Positions 43,285 to 51,687 of a stretch of DNA of 64,000 bases are shown here, in pieces (the first letter of the stretch is position 1; every line of letters starts with the position of its first letter). The notes under the pieces were generated by a model. That model was not told the DNA's origin. It worked only from the letters and a program-made list of their open reading frames with translations, and searched no databases. A program made the translations under genes and the position numbers. The stretch spans positions 62,001 to 126,000 of the forward strand of contig NZ_UQRQ01000003.1 of assembly GCF_900543425.1 (NCBI RefSeq). Reading direction: 5' to 3'. Source of the DNA: an uncultured Sanguibacteroides sp. Lineage in GTDB: Bacteria > Bacteroidota > Bacteroidia > Bacteroidales > Marinifilaceae.

Positions 43285-44186
43285 ATGCCGAGACCATCGG
43301 AAAAAGTATTGGATAACGCCTTCTGTTGTAAAACGTGAGAACCGGGGGGAACGCTAACCGTTAACCAAACGTTACCTCCGATAACGGAATCTCTGCCAAT
43401 CGTCACTCTCCCCAAAATACTCGTATTAGCATAAACTACTACGTTATCTTCCAAAATCGGGTGACGAGGAATATTCATCGGGCTTCCTTCTTCATCCAAT
43501 ACAAAACGTTTGGCACCGAGAGTCACCCCCTGATACAAGCGAACCCGATTACCGATAATACAAGTTTCTCCGATTACAACTCCGGTTCCGTGATCGATAC
43601 TAAAAGATTCCCCGATCTTTGCACCGGGATGTATATCAATACCTGTCTCGGAATGAGCCATCTCAGAAATAATACGCGGCAATATAGGAACTCCCAGTAA
43701 TAACAACTCGTGGGCTACCCGATGATTCAATAAAGCCCGTACTGCCGGATAACAAAAGATAACCTCCCCGTAACTTTTAGCTGCCGGATCCCCTTCCAGA
43801 ATTGCCCGGACATCGGTATGCAACAGACGTTTTATTTCCGGTATCCGGTTAATGAATAACAAAGCCAGATCTTCCGCACATTCCGACGAAGCACTACAAT
43901 GCCCCTGGATATTAAAACAACTCCCATACAAGATTTGTTCGGATAACAAATGGTACAAACGTTCCATTTTCACTCCTATATGATATCGAATAGTTTCCGG
44001 ATGCACACAAGGTTCCCCGTAGTAACCGTAAAAAATGACAGAACGCAACAAATTGACCACCTCCTTCAATTTTTCGATAGAAGGAAGTGGCATCTCATGT
44101 TGCAATATGTATTCGTCCTCTCCCAAAGGGAGGGAAAGCTTCTCCACGTTTTTCTGTAAGATATCAAAAGTATCGGTTCGTTTCAT
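43281..44186 (-). CDS. cysE: Serine O-acetyltransferase
   Basis: 301 aa. It acetylates serine with acetyl-CoA, the first step of cysteine synthesis. The N-terminal helical half is long, like the EpsC/plant SAT class; the C-terminal half is a left-handed beta-helix of hexapeptide repeats: DIHPGAKIGESFSIDHGTGV (His-containing active-site segment), VIGETCIIGNRVRLYQGVTL and NVVVYANTSILGRVTIGRDS. It starts two bases after the cysK stop, so both are made from one mRNA and can form the cysteine synthase complex. Confidence 0.94.
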   Translation of the reverse strand: MKRTDTFDILQKNVEKLSLPLGEDEYILQHEMPLPSIEKLKEVVNLLRSVIFYGYYGEPCVHPETIRYHIGVKMERLYHLLSEQILYGSCFNIQGHCSASSECAEDLALLFINRIPEIKRLLHTDVRAILEGDPAAKSYGEVIFCYPAVRALLNHRVAHELLLLGVPILPRIISEMAHSETGIDIHPGAKIGESFSIDHGTGVVIGETCIIGNRVRLYQGVTLGAKRFVLDEEGSPMNIPRHPILEDNVVVYANTSILGRVTIGRDSVIGGNVWLTVSVPPGSHVLQQKALSNTFSDGLGI

Positions 44187-44188
44187 GT

Positions 44189-45124
44189 CTATTCATAATT
44201 ATACAAAGGTGTCGAAAGGTATCTTTCCCCGGTATCCGGTAACAATACCACTATATTTTTCCCTTGATTATCGGGATGTTTAGCAACCATAACAGCCGCA
44301 TGCAGAGCTGCCCCGGAGGAAATCCCGGTCAACACGCCTTCCGTTTTGGCCAATTCCCGTGCCGTTTCAAAAGCCTTCTCCGTCTCAACCTGCACGATAC
44401 TATCCACCACCTCATTTGAAAAAACTCGGGGAACAAATCCAGCACCGATTCCCTGAATTTGATGAGGACCGGCTATTCCTCCGGATAAAACAGGAGAATC
44501 ACTCGGTTCCACGGCAATAATTCTTATCCCCGGCTTCAATTGTTTTAAGCGACGACCAACCCCAGTGATTGTTCCTCCGGTTCCTACTCCGGCAATAAAA
44601 ATATCTACGTTACCATCCGTATCTTCCCAAATCTCTTCTGCCGTTGTCCGTTCATGAATTGCAGGGTTCGCAGGATTCTCAAACTGTTGCAGTATGGTTG
44701 AATTCGGATTGGCCTGCTGCAATTCCTCCGCCTTGGCAATAGCCCCCCGCATGCCTTCAGATCCCGGGGTCAATATTAAATTCGCCCCTAAAGCCTTCAA
44801 TAAATTTCTCCGCTCCACACTCATCGTCTCCGGCATGGTCAAAGTGAGCCTATAACCTCTGGAAGCGGCAACCATGGCCAATCCGACTCCGGTATTTCCA
44901 CTTGTAGGCTCAATAATTTCCGAACCCGGTTTCAATAGACCTGCCCGTTCCGCATCCTCGATCATTGCCAGAGCAATACGATCTTTCACACTTCCGGCCG
45001 GATTAAAGTATTCCAACTTAGCTATAATTTTAGCTTTCAACTTCTTATTTCGGTTGAAATTAGATAATTCCAATAGAGGGGTATGCCCTACTAAATCCGT
45101 TAATCGTTTTGCTATTTTTCCCAT
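44189..45124 (-). CDS. cysK: Cysteine synthase (O-acetylserine sulfhydrylase)
   Basis: 311 aa. A fold-type II PLP enzyme that makes cysteine from O-acetylserine and sulfide. The PLP-binding Lys is in NPAGSVKDRIALAMI, the substrate loop is PTSGNTGVGLAMVA, the PLP phosphate loop is GVGTGGTITGVGRRLK and the PLP pyridine-N Ser is in GISSGAALHAA. It has a strong promoter about 20 bases upstream with an inverted repeat above it, and cysE follows in the same transcript. Confidence 0.96.
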   Translation of the reverse strand: MGKIAKRLTDLVGHTPLLELSNFNRNKKLKAKIIAKLEYFNPAGSVKDRIALAMIEDAERAGLLKPGSEIIEPTSGNTGVGLAMVAASRGYRLTLTMPETMSVERRNLLKALGANLILTPGSEGMRGAIAKAEELQQANPNSTILQQFENPANPAIHERTTAEEIWEDTDGNVDIFIAGVGTGGTITGVGRRLKQLKPGIRIIAVEPSDSPVLSGGIAGPHQIQGIGAGFVPRVFSNEVVDSIVQVETEKAFETARELAKTEGVLTGISSGAALHAAVMVAKHPDNQGKNIVVLLPDTGERYLSTPLYNYE

Positions 45125-45148
45125 AATGCCTGTCTAATTAAATCGTAT

Positions 45149-45177
45149 CAAAACTATAAGTTTATTTTTTAAACAAA
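45149..45177 (-). promoter_or_regulatory. cysK-cysE promoter
   Basis: On the minus strand TAGTTTTG (45149-45156) is the -7 and TTTG (45174-45177) the -33, 17-base spacer. The transcript would start about 18 bases before the cysK ATG. Confidence 0.65.
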
Positions 45178-45185
45178 AATCACAT

Positions 45186-45211
45186 AAATAAGGTATTTCC
45201 ATACCCTATTT
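45186..45211 (-). promoter_or_regulatory. Palindromic operator candidate upstream of cysK
   Basis: aaataaggtat (45186-45196) and ataccctattt (45201-45211) are complementary at 10 of 11 positions with a 4-base centre. It ends nine bases upstream of the -33 element, a position suited to an activator. A further GGTATT half-site follows at 45214-45219. Confidence 0.45.
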
Positions 45212-45293
45212 ATGGTATTCGTTTTTAACTGCAAAAAAGTTTCTTAAAAAACAAATTATATTAAATGCTTCGTAAACAGATAGAAATAACGGT

Positions 45294-47096
45294 TTATACC
45301 ATGGAATTGAAATAATTCCGTATGATTTTAGCCTTTGCTTTTCCGATAACCCCGGATAGCTCTTCCAAAGAAGCTTTTGCTATCATATCTATTGTCTTAA
45401 AATATTGAAACAAAGTAATTTCAGTCTTTTCTCCAATACCTTCAATTTCACTTAAAACACTATTGATCTGTCCTTTTTCCCTTAACTTCCGATGAAATGT
45501 GATACCAAAACGGTGAGCCTCGTCACGGATGTGCATCAGGGTTTTTAGGGCAAGGGAGTTTTTAGCCAATAAATAAGGGTCCGTATCTCCGGGATAATAG
45601 ATCTCTTCCATCCGTTTTGCCAAACCTATAATGGGAATTTGTCCCTGAATACCTAATTTTTCCAAACTATTCAAAGCAGCGTGCAACTGTCCTTTGCCTC
45701 CATCGATTACAATTAGATCCGGAAGCTCTTTCCCTTCGTCTAAAACCCGGTGATATCGCCGATAAATAATCTCCTCCATAGAGGCAAAATCATCAGGTCC
45801 CTCTACCGTTTTCACGTGAAAATGCCTATACTCCCGTTTAGCAGGCTTACCGTCTATAAAAACGACACAGGAAGCCACAGGATTAGTTCCCTGTATATTC
45901 GAATTATCAAAACATTCCATCCGATGCGGAATACGAGGTAATTTCAATTCCGTTTTTATCGTGTTCAACACCGTGAATTTACTATCTTCCTTCCGAAAAA
46001 CTCCTCTTTGTCTCTCCCTATCCATTTTAAAGAATTTGGCATTTCGCTCGGAAAGTTCCAGTAACTGTTTTTTTTCTCCTCGCTGCGGAATAAAATAATT
46101 AATTCCATCCATCAAAACATCGGGATAAAAAGGAACCAAAACCTCCCTCGAATGACTATTGACCAATTGTCTGATTTCCAGAATGGCAAAAGAGAGAAGG
46201 GATTCTCTCGATTCATCTAACTTACGTTCCAATTCAATAGTATGAACCTGATTTACAGCTCCATGTATAATTCGTAAATAATTTATATAAGCGTATTTAT
46301 CCTCTTCTATATAAGAAAAAACATCCATGTCATTGATAGAAGTACGCACAATCGTCGATTTCGTCTGATGAGTCTTCAACGCTTCTATTGCCTCTTTCAA
46401 TTCCTGAGCTTTTTCAAATTGCATGGAAATAGAAAATTCTCTCATTTTGCTATTCATGGTATCCAGAACTGTAGAGATATTCCCTTTCAGGATAGAACGA
46501 ATTTGAACGATAAAATCCAAATATTCCTCTTCCGACACTTTCCCCACGCAAGGAGCTAAACAATTTCCCAGATGATACTCCAAACAAACCTTATATTTTC
46601 CATCATAAATATTTGATTTATTGATAGATAAATTACATGTACGCAGTTTATAAAGTGATTTGATCAGTGTAATTAAAGTATGTGCGAATTTCACCGAAGT
46701 ATAAGGACCAAAATATTCCGAACCGTTTCGTACGAATTTTCGAGTAATGAAAACCCTAGGAAAAGGTTCATTGGTAATACAAATCCACGGATAAGTCTTA
46801 TCGTCCTTCAATAAAATATTATAGCGGGGTTTGTATTTTTTGATCAAATTATTCTCCAAAAGAAGTGCATCTTGCTCGCTATCAACGACTACATACCTTA
46901 AATCCCGGATCTTTTTCACCAAAACCATAGTCTTAGATGATTGATTCGTTTTGATAAAGTAAGATGAAACCCTGTTTTTCAAACTTTTAGCCTTCCCAAT
47001 GTATATAATGGTACCATTGGCATCTAAAAATTGATAAACACCGGGATTAGTAGGCAGTTTGCTTACTTTTTCTTTCAGAAGATCATCTTCCATCAT
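45294..47096 (-). CDS. uvrC: UvrABC excinuclease subunit C
   Basis: 600 aa. The endonuclease that cuts on both sides of bulky DNA lesions. The GIY-YIG domain is at about 15-90 (PGVYQFLDANGTIIYIGKAK); the UVR domain is near 205-235 (REFSISMQFEKAQELKEAIE); the RNase H-like 5' nuclease follows (MECFDNSNIQGTNPVASCVV, DLIVIDGGKGQL); and helix-hairpin-helix motifs end the protein (IEGIGEKTEITLFQYFKT). Its ATG overlaps the ade stop by four bases (ATGA), so the two are translationally coupled. Confidence 0.96.
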   Translation of the reverse strand: MMEDDLLKEKVSKLPTNPGVYQFLDANGTIIYIGKAKSLKNRVSSYFIKTNQSSKTMVLVKKIRDLRYVVVDSEQDALLLENNLIKKYKPRYNILLKDDKTYPWICITNEPFPRVFITRKFVRNGSEYFGPYTSVKFAHTLITLIKSLYKLRTCNLSINKSNIYDGKYKVCLEYHLGNCLAPCVGKVSEEEYLDFIVQIRSILKGNISTVLDTMNSKMREFSISMQFEKAQELKEAIEALKTHQTKSTIVRTSINDMDVFSYIEEDKYAYINYLRIIHGAVNQVHTIELERKLDESRESLLSFAILEIRQLVNSHSREVLVPFYPDVLMDGINYFIPQRGEKKQLLELSERNAKFFKMDRERQRGVFRKEDSKFTVLNTIKTELKLPRIPHRMECFDNSNIQGTNPVASCVVFIDGKPAKREYRHFHVKTVEGPDDFASMEEIIYRRYHRVLDEGKELPDLIVIDGGKGQLHAALNSLEKLGIQGQIPIIGLAKRMEEIYYPGDTDPYLLAKNSLALKTLMHIRDEAHRFGITFHRKLREKGQINSVLSEIEGIGEKTEITLFQYFKTIDMIAKASLEELSGVIGKAKAKIIRNYFNSMV

Positions 47097-48709
47097 TCTT
47101 GTACAAAATCAAACTTACTATAATCAAACATTCCTTTTTCTCCTATTTTAAAATAAGGAATTACAATCAACGACATAAATGAAAGAGTCATGAACGGAGA
47201 TTTCAGAGGTGATCCCATCGTTCTTATCTCATCGTTCAATTTCAAGTATCGACCGGCAACTTCTTCACAAGACAGATCGCTAACAATTCCCCCTATGGGT
47301 AGGGGTAAAGTTAAAAGTTTACCCTTGTTTTTAACCGACAAACCTCCTTTTTGTTCAATCACGGCATTAATGGAGGTGACTAAATCTTCGTCTGTACAAC
47401 CGATAGCAATTATATTATGTGAATCATGAGAAATGCAAGAAGCAAAAGCACCTTGCTTTATACCGAATCCGGAAATAAATCCGACCTGAGGTTTTCCGTT
47501 CAAATAACGATTTAAATAAACAATCTTCAATACATCAGCTGAAAGATCAGATTCAAATTTATCCTTTTCATTGTCGAGTGAATAAATCATTTTTTCGGTT
47601 ACAAGTTCATCCGGCGTGATTTTAATACAAGCCACTTGATTCGATATTGTCGTTTCTATATCCGAAACATTCAATTTTTCATGATGGAAAAAATTAAATA
47701 AGTTCCATTTCTCTTTTAGATCAGGAAGAGATCTCTTTTTAAAAACGTCCTCCCCATCGATAAAAGTAGAAATAATATTCATTTTCTCTATATCATCCGT
47801 AATAATAAAATCAGCTTTATCTCCTATATTTAAAGTCCCCACATCCAAATGATAAAAATAAACCGGATTCAAACAAGCAACTTGTAACACATCAAAAATA
47901 CTAAACCCATCCGATAAAGCCTTTTTCACCATATAATTGATATGCCCGAACTGCAGAAGATCGTCGGGATGAGCGTCATCCGTACAAAACATAACATCAT
48001 CCGTATGTGTTCCGATCAAGGATTTCAATGCATCGTAATTTTTTGCGGCACTACCTTCCCGAATAATAATTTTCATTCCTTTCATGATTTTTTCTTCCGC
48101 TTCATCCAAAGCCACGCATTCATGATCTGTCTCTATCCCATGTCCTATATACAAGCTTAAACTGTCTCCCCTTAACGCAGGCGCATGACCGTCTATTTTC
48201 AAATTATATTTTTTCGCAATAGACAATTTTGCTACCACCTCTGGATCATTATTCAAAACTCCGGGTATGTTCATCATTTCCGACAATGCAACAAATCTTC
48301 CCGTAGCAGCCATCTCCTCTACATCTTTAGCATCTATTCTTTTCGCTATCCGATCAAATGAAGTTGCAGGTACACAAGAAGGGATTCCGTAATAAAATTT
48401 CAAAGCGGCTCCTTCACTATTTTCCATCATTTTTTTCACCCCTTCTACCCCTAACACATTTGCTATTTCGTGCGGGTCATTGACGACTGCAACCGTACCG
48501 AATTGAGTAACTATATTTGAAAACTCAACAGGTAAAAGCATAGAACTTTCAACGTGCACATGAGCATCGACAAAACCAGGCATAATATACCGATCGTAGG
48601 AATTAGAATTCCTTTCAATAGATACAATCCTTCCCCCCGAAATTTTAATAGTAGAAGGATAAATTTCTCTATTGATGATATCCACTAAATTACCTTCTAT
48701 TGTTTTCAT
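47093..48709 (-). CDS. ade: Adenine deaminase
   Basis: 538 aa. An amidohydrolase that converts adenine to hypoxanthine for purine salvage. The metal site is MPGFVDAHVHVESSML near residue 45-58; further ligands are in NDPHEIANVLG, DGHAPALRGDSL, TDHECVALDEAEEKI and FCTDDAHPDDLLQFGH. The C-terminal domain (SGFGIKQGAFASCISHDSHN and GGLSVKNKGKLLTLPLPIGG) is typical of bacterial Ade. It overlaps uvrC by four bases and follows mnmG after a 76-base gap that contains the parS-like site. Confidence 0.93.
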   Translation of the reverse strand: MKTIEGNLVDIINREIYPSTIKISGGRIVSIERNSNSYDRYIMPGFVDAHVHVESSMLLPVEFSNIVTQFGTVAVVNDPHEIANVLGVEGVKKMMENSEGAALKFYYGIPSCVPATSFDRIAKRIDAKDVEEMAATGRFVALSEMMNIPGVLNNDPEVVAKLSIAKKYNLKIDGHAPALRGDSLSLYIGHGIETDHECVALDEAEEKIMKGMKIIIREGSAAKNYDALKSLIGTHTDDVMFCTDDAHPDDLLQFGHINYMVKKALSDGFSIFDVLQVACLNPVYFYHLDVGTLNIGDKADFIITDDIEKMNIISTFIDGEDVFKKRSLPDLKEKWNLFNFFHHEKLNVSDIETTISNQVACIKITPDELVTEKMIYSLDNEKDKFESDLSADVLKIVYLNRYLNGKPQVGFISGFGIKQGAFASCISHDSHNIIAIGCTDEDLVTSINAVIEQKGGLSVKNKGKLLTLPLPIGGIVSDLSCEEVAGRYLKLNDEIRTMGSPLKSPFMTLSFMSLIVIPYFKIGEKGMFDYSKFDFVQE

Positions 48710-48758
48710 AATGCATTTTTTAAACGATTAACCGCATATCAACCCTTCGCATCATTTT

Positions 48759-48782
48759 AAGATGTTCCACGTGAAACATCTT
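48759..48782. other. parS-like ParB binding site
   Basis: TGTTCCACGTGAAACA at 48763-48778 matches the bacterial centromere consensus TGTTTCACGTGAAACA at 15 of 16 positions. The palindrome extends to 24 bp (aagatgttccac / gtgaaacatctt) with that one mismatch. It lies in the ade-mnmG gap. ParB dimers load at parS sites near the origin to segregate chromosomes. A hairpin role in mRNA is possible, but no T run follows on the minus strand. Confidence 0.75.
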
Positions 48783-48785
48783 CCT

Positions 48786-50672
48786 TTATCTCCCCATTAA
48801 AATGAGTAAAACATTAATATCAGAAGGAGATACTCCAATAATACGAGAAGCCTGACCAATTGTTTTAGGCTTAATTTTTGTAAGTTTTTCACGGGCTTCA
48901 ATAGAAAGTGCAGCTATCTCCATATAATTGAATTTATCGGCAATAATTAAATTTTCCAAACGATTCAATTTATCCGCCATCAATCTTTCTCTCTCTATAT
49001 AACCCGAATACTTCACCAAAACTTCGGCTGCCTCAATGATCTCCTCACGAATAAAATGATCGGAAACAAATGATTTTAAAGAAGGTATAAAATCAATAAT
49101 ATTCATTAAGTTGATTTGAGGCCGAGAAATTAAGTCAACCAACTTTATTTTTTGTTTGATCGGAGATGAATTCAAAGTCTCGAGAACTCCGTTAATTTCT
49201 TCAGGAGAAATACTATAATTTCGAACAAAATCTATTAAACGATCCCTTTTTACCATTTTATCCCGAAATATAAGATTTCGTTCTTCTGATACCAAACCCA
49301 TTTCGTATCCTAAAGGAGTTAACCTTACATCGGCATCATCCTGGCGTAAGAGAATACGATACTCCGCCCTGGAAGTAAACATACGATAAGGTTCATCTAC
49401 TCCCTTCGTTACTAAATCATCGATCAAAACACCAATATAAGCCTGATCACGATTCAACACGAAAGTTTTGTTTTCATGAAGCGATAAATGAGCATTTATA
49501 CCAGCCATCAAACCTTGTGCCGCAGCTTCCTCATAACCGGTAGTGCCATTGATTTGACCCGCGAAATAGAGCCCCGGAACCAATTTCGTTTCCAAGGTTG
49601 AAAACAACTGGGTCGGTGGGAAAAAATCATACTCTATAGCATAACCCGGCCGGAATATTTTAACATGCTCGAAACCCTCTACAGAACGCAGAGCTTTCAA
49701 TTGTATATCCAAAGGCAAAGAAGAAGAGAAACCATTCAAATAATATTCAGTAGTCGTTTCTCCTTCCGGTTCCAAAAAAAGATGATGGCTCTCTTTATCG
49801 GAAAAAGTATCTAATTTCGTTTCAATACTGGGACAATAACGAGGACCTATACTCTTAATCGTGCCGTTAAACAAAGGACTATCATCAAAACCCGTACGCA
49901 ATATATCGTGTACCTTTTTATTCGTGTACGCAATATAACACGGACGCTTTTTCAAGTCATTTTCATAATCAAAGTGGAGAAAAGAAAATTTATGAAAATC
50001 ATTATCTCCATCCTGACGAGTCAATTTAGAAAAATCAATACTTCGGCCATCAATTCGTACAGGAGTACCTGTCTTCATCCTCCCTATCGTAAAACCCAAA
50101 CTTATCAATTGCTCCGACAACCCGAAAGAAGCTTGTTCCGAAATTCTTCCACCCGGGAAACTCACTCTTCCGACATGCATCAATCCATTGAGAAAGGTTC
50201 CATTAGTCAAAATAACTTTCTTGGCAGAGAAATAAACCCCCAAAGCTGTCTTTACACCGCTTACATTCCCTTCAGCATCCAACAACAACTCATTCACATG
50301 ATCTTGCCAAATATCCAAATTAATCGTGTTTTCAACGATACTTCTCCAATTTTGAGAAAAAGAGATCCGATCGCACTGAGATCTCGGACTCCACATGGCC
50401 GGCCCTTTCGAAAGATTTAGCATTCTAAATTGAATGGAACTCCTGTCCGTCACAATACCTGTATATCCCCCTAATGCATCTATCTCTCTAACAATCTGTC
50501 CTTTAGCTATTCCTCCAATGGCAGGATTACATGACATCTGAGCTATCTTATTCATATCCAATGTAATAAGTAGCGTTTTAGAGCCTAAATTAGCAGCAGC
50601 ACATGCTGCTTCGCATCCTGCATGACCAGCCCCCACAACTATAACATCATATAGAGGAAATAAAGACGACAT
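48786..50672 (-). CDS. mnmG: tRNA uridine-5-carboxymethylaminomethyl modification enzyme MnmG
   Basis: 628 aa. An FAD protein that, with MnmE, modifies U34 of several tRNAs. The N-terminal dinucleotide fold is YDVIVVGAGHAGCEAACAAA; other family blocks are MSCNPAIGGIAKGQIVREID, LTNGTFLNGLMHVG, PGLYFAGQINGTTGYEEAAA and FTSRAEYRILLRQDDADVRL. The C-terminal helical domain completes a standard-length protein. It is also known as gidA, often near the origin of replication. ybeY is one base upstream, so they are co-transcribed. Confidence 0.97.
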   Translation of the reverse strand: MSSLFPLYDVIVVGAGHAGCEAACAAANLGSKTLLITLDMNKIAQMSCNPAIGGIAKGQIVREIDALGGYTGIVTDRSSIQFRMLNLSKGPAMWSPRSQCDRISFSQNWRSIVENTINLDIWQDHVNELLLDAEGNVSGVKTALGVYFSAKKVILTNGTFLNGLMHVGRVSFPGGRISEQASFGLSEQLISLGFTIGRMKTGTPVRIDGRSIDFSKLTRQDGDNDFHKFSFLHFDYENDLKKRPCYIAYTNKKVHDILRTGFDDSPLFNGTIKSIGPRYCPSIETKLDTFSDKESHHLFLEPEGETTTEYYLNGFSSSLPLDIQLKALRSVEGFEHVKIFRPGYAIEYDFFPPTQLFSTLETKLVPGLYFAGQINGTTGYEEAAAQGLMAGINAHLSLHENKTFVLNRDQAYIGVLIDDLVTKGVDEPYRMFTSRAEYRILLRQDDADVRLTPLGYEMGLVSEERNLIFRDKMVKRDRLIDFVRNYSISPEEINGVLETLNSSPIKQKIKLVDLISRPQINLMNIIDFIPSLKSFVSDHFIREEIIEAAEVLVKYSGYIERERLMADKLNRLENLIIADKFNYMEIAALSIEAREKLTKIKPKTIGQASRIIGVSPSDINVLLILMGR

Positions 50673-50673
50673 A

Positions 50674-51102
50674 TTATAGTGTTTTAAGCAATTCTAAACA
50701 ATGATCTTCATTCTTTCTCATCAACTTAGCATCTTCATCCGTTTTATCCTTAAAACCTATTAAATGAAGAACCGAATGTACTATAACACGATTCAGCTCG
50801 TTTTCAAAAGTCGTATTAAACTCCGATGCGTTGGACCGTACAGTATCCAAACTAATAAAAACGTCGCCTGAAAGTATGTCGTTTTCTCTATAATCAAAGG
50901 TGATCACATCGGTATAATAATCGTGATTCAAATATTTTTGATTCACGTTTAATATATAAGAATCATCACAAAAAATAAAAGAAATAGTCCCTATACAGCA
51001 AGAATAATCGGAAGCCACTAAATCCAACCATTTCTTTATCTTTTCCGCCAATAGAAAAGGCGGCAGTTCACACCCTTCATTAAAAAAGAAAATCTCACTC
51101 AT
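50674..51102 (-). CDS. ybeY: Endoribonuclease YbeY
   Basis: 142 aa. A small metalloprotein involved in 16S rRNA 3' maturation and ribosome quality control. The characteristic core is YYTDVITFDY, then VIVHSVLHLIGFKDKTDEDA. In most bacteria the zinc motif is HGxLHLxGYDH with three His; here the first two His are present, but the third position is Asp (GFKDK). That change appears, as far as I know, in other Bacteroidota too. It lies between an RsbW-like gene (6 bases) and mnmG (1 base). Confidence 0.9.
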   Translation of the reverse strand: MSEIFFFNEGCELPPFLLAEKIKKWLDLVASDYSCCIGTISFIFCDDSYILNVNQKYLNHDYYTDVITFDYRENDILSGDVFISLDTVRSNASEFNTTFENELNRVIVHSVLHLIGFKDKTDEDAKLMRKNEDHCLELLKTL

Positions 51103-51108
51103 TACAAT

Positions 51109-51507
51109 TTATAAATTGAAAACCAATGTTACCTTCGAACCGTTATCTTCAAAAATCAAATCATCCGACAAGGTTTTCATTAAATAAAGTCCGCGTCCGG
51201 CATCTTTTTCGATGTTATCCGGTAAAGTAGGATCCGGAATATAATTGTAATCAAATCCTTCTCCTTCATCTTTTACCGTTACGCAAAGCTTACTGTCATC
51301 TTCGCGTACAAAAAATTTTACATGCTTAGAAGGATCAAGCTTATTTCCATATAAAATAGCATTATTAACCGCTTCTATAACACACAGACTGATTTTACCG
51401 AATACCTCAGGTTCAACATGATACACATCGACAAAGTAATCAATGAAATTTTCTACTTTAACGATGTTTCCAATCTCTGAAGTAATTGAAAATTCTAATT
51501 TGTCCAT
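51109..51507 (-). CDS. RsbW/SpoIIAB-like ATP-binding regulator
   Basis: 132 aa from the ATG at 51507. A lone GHKL ATPase domain (HATPase_c_2): the N-box is CVIEAVNNAILYGNKLDPSK, the G1 box is VKDEGEGFDYNYIPD and the G2 box is AGRGLYLMKTLSDDL. Such proteins phosphorylate anti-anti-sigma (STAS) proteins or sequester sigma factors. No STAS partner or sigma gene is beside it; the next genes are ybeY and mnmG. Its target is unknown. Confidence 0.85.
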   Translation of the reverse strand: MDKLEFSITSEIGNIVKVENFIDYFVDVYHVEPEVFGKISLCVIEAVNNAILYGNKLDPSKHVKFFVREDDSKLCVTVKDEGEGFDYNYIPDPTLPDNIEKDAGRGLYLMKTLSDDLIFEDNGSKVTLVFNL

Positions 51508-51687
51508 CACCAACTAAAATGAAATAGTTCATATTAAATTTACCAACACAATAACAATATCCACTCAAATCTCGATCACAACTTAAACCGCATATACACA
51601 GCTTAACGTATAGCGAATTTAAACAAAAAAAAATTAAATATCAATTCATCAAATAGATAAAAATTTTAAAGTCTGCCTCTATAAAAC

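Noticed and set aside
45808..45823. GTTTTCACGTGAAAAT, palindromic core like parS
   Set aside because: 12 of 16 matches with the outer CA/TG lost, within uvrC coding sequence; likely chance.
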